Part shown: positions 5,505 to 7,956 of the stretch, in pieces
Layout of the letters: each line of letters begins with the position of its first letter
Numbering within the stretch: the stretch's first letter is position 1
Assembly (NCBI GenBank): GCA_028715225.1
Contig: JAQUSH010000031.1
Location: 1-7,956, forward strand
DNA length: 7,956 nt
Direction of reading: 5' to 3'
Source of the DNA: Candidatus Aenigmatarchaeota archaeon
GTDB taxonomy: Archaea; Aenigmatarchaeota; Aenigmatarchaeia; Aenigmatarchaeales; Aenigmatarchaeaceae
Notes under the pieces: model-generated
Database searches by the model: none
The model's input: only the letters and a program-made list of their open reading frames with translations
Told to the model about the DNA's origin: nothing
Translations under genes and position numbers: made by a program

Positions 5505-6176
5505 AACCGTTAAATATACAAGAACAGAACTTTCTCCAGTAGATGTAAATTTTCCATCTCCGTTCTTATCGGTGCACGCATAATACTTATAATTTGTCTT
5601 AACGACAGTAGGAGCTTTAAATGAACATGAGCCTTTTCCTTCACCATTTAATAAACCATTACAAACTTTTGTACCTGTGCAACTATCTTTCTTAATATAG
5701 AACATCGCCCCGTTACAAACAAAGCCACTTACTGTTGCGCTGACTGTTGCACCAGGTTGAACAACCGCTTCATTGAAAATATCATTAAGAAGTAATTTTA
5801 TATTTCCTGTGCAATTCTGACATGCACCTTTTTTATTAAATTTGATTGGATTCCCTGGGCATTTATACTTTGCTATAAAATAATTATTGCCTGAACAATA
5901 CATTTCAGAAAGTGTAGTAATTCCAGTTTTAGAATTATATTCGGCTAAATCATATGATCTAATGTATCCAAGAGTATTAGACAATATGCATGTAGGTTCA
6001 CTACAAGCCTCTATCATACCTGGTGTATAATAAGCTTTTCCTCCGTCAGTATCATCACAACTATATACTATAAAATCCCCAGTAGATGAAGTATAAGGAT
6101 AGATTACGATTAAAATAGCCGCAATAAGAATAAGCCCGATGTAGAATTTCGTTTTATCATCAAACTTGAATTTCAT
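5496..6176 (-). CDS. Anchored cysteine-rich extracytoplasmic protein, 226 aa, family unknown
   Basis: A charged start (MKFKFDDKTK) precedes one membrane helix (about 11-28); the rest should face outside. The outer part has twelve cysteines (40, 58, 63, 94, 106, 119, 122, 154, 166, 172, 184, 201) and none lies in the anchor, so six disulfides are possible. Near the C-terminus, DKNGDGKF (203-210) resembles the DxNxDG calcium loop of EF-hands and dockerins, though the usual acidic residue at loop position 12 is glycine, with glutamate next to it. NCT (121-123) is a possible N-glycosylation sequon. The function is unknown; a surface or adhesion protein is plausible. A TATA-like box 25.5 bases before the ATG and no Shine-Dalgarno motif suggest a separate leaderless gene. 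It lies reversed between aIF1A and the Dim2 operon. Confidence 0.75.
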   Translation of the reverse strand: MKFKFDDKTKFYIGLILIAAILIVIYPYTSSTGDFIVYSCDDTDGGKAYYTPGMIEACSEPTCILSNTLGYIRSYDLAEYNSKTGITTLSEMYCSGNNYFIAKYKCPGNPIKFNKKGACQNCTGNIKLLLNDIFNEAVVQPGATVSATVSGFVCNGAMFYIKKDSCTGTKVCNGLLNGEGKGSCSFKAPTVVKTNYKYYACTDKNGDGKFTSTGESSVLVYLTVKK

Positions 6177-6197
6177 AATTATATAAGTAGATTTAGA

Positions 6198-6205
6198 TAT
6201 TTAAA
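6198..6205 (-). promoter_or_regulatory. TATA-like box for the cysteine-rich protein gene
   Basis: TTTAAATA on the minus strand, centred 25.5 bases before the ATG at 6176. It fits a leaderless start. Confidence 0.55.
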
Positions 6206-6221
6206 CTTTTCAGTAGCTTGT

Positions 6222-6243
6222 GAAAATATAAGAAAACGAAACT
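6222..6243 (-). terminator. T-rich possible terminator after the CxxC-x17-CxxC gene
   Basis: On the minus strand the stretch reads as several T clusters (TTTCGTTTT then TATATTTT), beginning about 36 bases after the stop at 6279. This is a plausible archaeal T-tract termination zone. Its composition is only modestly richer in T than the surroundings. Confidence 0.3.
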
Positions 6244-6278
6244 AAATTGATTTTTTTAAATTGTCCTTAAACTACATC

Positions 6279-6440
6279 TTAAAATTTCTTGTGTTTTTGG
6301 AAGCAATCTCGGCAAAAGACTGGTCTGTCTCCTGAAGGTTTGAAAGGAACTTCGCATTCCTGTTTACATTCAGAACAAACTGCCTTATGCATTTCTCTAG
6401 GACCTCTATTAAAGCCCCCACTTCTTCTTTCGAATGGCAT
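6279..6440 (-). CDS. CxxC-x17-CxxC small zinc-binding protein, 53 aa
   Basis: A 53-residue protein beginning MPFERRSGGFNRGPREM, an arginine/glycine-rich basic start. A zinc-binding pattern follows: Cys22-SE-Cys25, exactly 17 residues, then Cys43-RD-Cys46, ending QKHKKF. The spacer contains CEVPFKPSGDRPVF, which matches the small CxxC-x17-CxxC domain proteins I know from archaea and candidate-phylum bacteria. These are taken to be nucleic-acid-binding zinc ribbons, although their biochemical role is not settled. The short length is complete for the family. The ATG is well supported by AAGGTGA four bases upstream. The basic start plus zinc ribbon favour RNA or DNA binding, possibly linked to its informational-gene surroundings. 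Confidence 0.85.
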   Translation of the reverse strand: MPFERRSGGFNRGPREMHKAVCSECKQECEVPFKPSGDRPVFCRDCFQKHKKF

Positions 6441-6444
6441 TTAT

Positions 6445-6451
6445 TCACCTT
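6445..6451 (-). promoter_or_regulatory. Shine-Dalgarno site AAGGTGA for the CxxC-x17-CxxC gene
   Basis: AAGGTGA lies four bases before the ATG at 6440. It fixes the start and shows that this gene, unlike other stand-alone genes here, has a leadered transcript. Confidence 0.7.
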
Positions 6452-6519
6452 ATTTTTTTACTTAGTTATACTCTAAGAACAAGTCTCTTCGTATACTAAA
6501 GATTAGTACGTTTTTAATG

Positions 6520-6527
6520 TATTTAAA
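6520..6527 (-). promoter_or_regulatory. TATA-like box, probable promoter of the CxxC-x17-CxxC gene
   Basis: TTTAAATA on the minus strand. A start about 26 bases downstream would give a leader of roughly 55 bases containing the Shine-Dalgarno site. Other AT-rich options exist closer to the gene. Confidence 0.4.
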
Positions 6528-6544
6528 GGCTATGGACGATAAGG

Positions 6545-6552
6545 TTTAAAAG
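6545..6552 (+). promoter_or_regulatory. TATA-like box for the Dim2-top6B operon
   Basis: TTTAAAAG centred 26.5 bases before the ATG at 6575, with AAGG just upstream as a possible TFB-recognition element. No Shine-Dalgarno motif precedes the ATG, so the operon probably begins leaderless. Confidence 0.5.
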
Positions 6553-6574
6553 AAACAGGTTCCAACTGATTAAC

Positions 6575-7051
6575 ATGATAGAAACTATTCTAGTGCCTTA
6601 TGATAGAAGAGGAGTCATAAAACATAAGAAAACTAGGCAAGAAATCACGAAAAAACTTAGCATAAAAATCACATTTGAAGAGAATAATGTCATTTTAGAA
6701 GGTGAAGGGCTTGAGCTATACACTGCCAAAAACATAGTAAAGGCTATAGCTAGAGGATTTTCACCGCCAAAGGCATTCAGATTGTTCAATGAGAAAGAAA
6801 GTCTGGAAATAATTGACTTGATATTCAGCGATAAAAAGAATAGCAGGATAAAATCAAGAGTAATAGGATCAAATGGTAAAACCAGAAGAGAAATTGAATT
6901 CTACACTAAGGCATCGATATCTATTTATGGGAAAACAATATCAATAATAGGTACTTATGAGCAAATAGAAAATGCAAAGGAAGCAGTAAAAATGCTTATA
7001 AGTGGCGCAGGACATAAAACAGTGTATGATTTTTTAAGGAGATTGCAATGA
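6575..7051 (+). CDS. dim2: KH-domain RNA-binding protein, archaeal Dim2/Krr1 (Pno1) type
   Basis: A 158-residue homologue of the Pno1/Dim2 ribosome-assembly factor, which binds near the 3' end of small-subunit rRNA during 30S maturation. The second KH domain is well kept: SRVIGSNGKTRREIEF (94-109) with its GxxG loop GSNG (98-101), then ISIYGKTISIIGTYEQIENA and the family-typical tail SGAGHKTVYDFL (143-154). The first KH region (about 1-60) starts with LVPYDRRGVI, but where an IGxxG-like loop would be there is IKHKKTRQ, so its RNA-contact loop looks lost or shortened. The protein is somewhat shorter than the roughly 180 residues I expect. It probably starts a leaderless operon and overlaps top6B by four bases (ATGA). 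Confidence 0.9.
   Translation: MIETILVPYDRRGVIKHKKTRQEITKKLSIKITFEENNVILEGEGLELYTAKNIVKAIARGFSPPKAFRLFNEKESLEIIDLIFSDKKNSRIKSRVIGSNGKTRREIEFYTKASISIYGKTISIIGTYEQIENAKEAVKMLISGAGHKTVYDFLRRLQ
7036..7043 (+). promoter_or_regulatory. Shine-Dalgarno site AAGGAGAT for top6B
   Basis: A near-perfect ribosome-binding motif inside the last codons of the KH gene, four bases before the ATG at 7048. It fixes the top6B start and suggests strong or coupled translation. Confidence 0.75.
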
Positions 7052-7956
7052 ATGCGGATATCAAAACAGCAGAACAGATGGCTAAAGAACAAAGAGAGAT
7101 TTCAGTTGCTGAATTCTTTGAAAAGAACCGTCATTTGTTGGGTTTTGACAATCCGATGAAAGCTCTGATGATTGCTGTTAAAGAAATGGTCGATAATTCT
7201 CTTGATGCATGCCAGGAAGCTGGTATTCTTCCAGAGGTTACTATTAAAATCAGAGAACTTAGCGAAGATCGTGCGCGCGTGTCGGTTGAAGACAATGGAC
7301 CTGGTATCGTAAAGGAGCAGATACCTAGAGTTTTCGGTAAATTATTATATGGTTCTAAATTTTACAAAATGAGACAAGGTCGTGGACAGCAAGGAATCGG
7401 TGTATCAGCTGCTTTATTGTATTCACAATTAACGACAGGCAAACCAGCTATAGTTATATCAAGAACATCAAAAAGCAAACCAGCTCATGAAATGCACATT
7501 AGGATTGATACCTCTAAAAACGAACCTGAAGTAATAAAATCTGAAAAATTTGAAGGGAACTTTAACGATCATGGAACTTATGTAGAGATGGAAATGGAAG
7601 GGAAATACAGAAAAGGAGAACGGTCAGTCGATGAGTTCATTAAACAAACGGCAATAGCTAATCCTTTTGCTAAATTCATATATCATGTTAACGGAGAAAA
7701 AATAACATATTCTAGATTGATTGAGCAGCTGCCTAAATCACCAAAACAAATAAAGCCGCATCCGCAGGGAGTCGAGATGGGCGTATTTGAAAAAATGATT
7801 AAGCTTACTAAAGGCAGGACAATCGCTGGATTTTTGTCAGGAGATTTCACAAGAGTCGGACCTGGCACTGCGAAAGAGATATTGAAGTTATCTAAAGTGA
7901 ATCCAAATACAAAACCTGACAATATAACAAGAGAAGAAATGGAAAAAATATGGAGA
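7048..7956 (+). CDS. top6B: DNA topoisomerase VI subunit B, N-terminal 303 residues (runs off right edge)
   Basis: The ATPase subunit of topoisomerase VI, the type IIB enzyme that passes one DNA duplex through another; it pairs with the cleaving subunit Top6A. The GHKL (Bergerat) ATPase motifs are intact: KEMVDNSLDA with Glu46 and Asn50, EDNGPGI (81-87), the YGSKF loop, and GRGQQGIGVSAA (111-122), the lid that binds ATP phosphates. The H2TH domain follows, visible as IKPHPQGVEMG (235-245) and FLSGDFTRVGPGTAKEI (262-278). The transducer domain with its switch lysine should lie beyond the edge, since the full protein is usually above 500 residues. No internal stop or frameshift was found. The start is set by AAGGAGAT and the ATGA overlap with the KH gene. 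Top6A probably follows outside the window. Confidence 0.97.
   Translation, partial: MNADIKTAEQMAKEQREISVAEFFEKNRHLLGFDNPMKALMIAVKEMVDNSLDACQEAGILPEVTIKIRELSEDRARVSVEDNGPGIVKEQIPRVFGKLLYGSKFYKMRQGRGQQGIGVSAALLYSQLTTGKPAIVISRTSKSKPAHEMHIRIDTSKNEPEVIKSEKFEGNFNDHGTYVEMEMEGKYRKGERSVDEFIKQTAIANPFAKFIYHVNGEKITYSRLIEQLPKSPKQIKPHPQGVEMGVFEKMIKLTKGRTIAGFLSGDFTRVGPGTAKEILKLSKVNPNTKPDNITREEMEKIWR

Noticed and set aside
6177..6574. Small RNA or tRNA gene in the two gaps around the CxxC gene
   Set aside because: I saw no cloverleaf, TpsiC-like GTTC box or stable GC-rich hairpin. The gaps are short, AT-rich and explained by promoters and a T-rich terminator zone.
6598..6789. Minus-strand open frame inside the Dim2-like gene
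   Set aside because: Complement of a conserved KH coding region, without start signals.
7683..7922. Minus-strand open frame inside top6B
   Set aside because: Complement of the conserved H2TH region of Top6B; no independent evidence.
1..7956. CRISPR array, insertion sequence, phage genes or attachment site
   Set aside because: No regularly spaced repeats, transposase or integrase coding, terminal inverted repeats or tRNA-end duplications were seen.

Overview
The window is AT-rich archaeal DNA. Archaeal informational genes mark it clearly: translation factor aIF1A, a Dim2/Krr1-type KH protein and DNA topoisomerase VI subunit B. There are also archaeal T2SS-F/ArlJ-type pilus platform proteins, a KaiC-like ATPase, TATA-like boxes about 26 bases before start codons, and a 53-residue CxxC-x17-CxxC zinc protein of a kind I associate with DPANN archaea. 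The small compact genes and the pilin-like proteins starting MKGQIF or MKGIS also fit a DPANN lineage, but the phylum is an inference and cannot be fixed from this window.

Left part (1-5122, all minus strand; read from high to low coordinates). A KaiC-family ATPase (5122-4268) is followed by an unrecognised soluble protein (4234-3473). Then come two consecutive T2SS-F membrane proteins (3448-2528 and 2526-1741) that together have the size and domain content of one ArlJ/FlaJ platform. Five small proteins with one N-terminal membrane segment each follow (1710-1336, 1339-704, 710-396, 399-46, and 49 to beyond the left edge). They are chained by start/stop overlaps. The last three carry a Lys-Gly site followed by a hydrophobic stretch, as expected for archaeal prepilin-peptidase substrates. 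This looks like a type IV pilus-like or secretion-like surface machine in which the KaiC-like protein may play the part ArlH plays in archaella. No PilB/ArlI-type assembly ATPase and no prepilin peptidase lies in the window.

Right part (5185-7956). aIF1A (plus strand) diverges from the kaiC-like gene across a 62-base gap holding two TATA-like boxes, one placed correctly for each gene. aIF1A ends two bases from the end of a convergent gene for an anchored, cysteine-rich extracytoplasmic protein. Next on the minus strand is the CxxC-x17-CxxC protein. Then a plus-strand operon begins with the Dim2-like KH protein and continues into top6B, which runs off the right edge. From memory, many archaea have aIF1A - Rio1 kinase - Dim2 - Top6B in one direction. 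Here Rio1 is missing from that place and two reversed genes sit there instead.

Initiation signals fall into two classes. Genes that begin transcription units mostly have a TATA-like box centred 25-28 bases before the ATG and no Shine-Dalgarno site, which suggests leaderless mRNAs. Most genes inside operons, and the CxxC gene, have GGTGA or AAGGAG motifs. The longest gene-free stretches are about 60-135 bases and hold the promoters listed. I found no tRNA, rRNA, CRISPR array, insertion sequence or attachment site.
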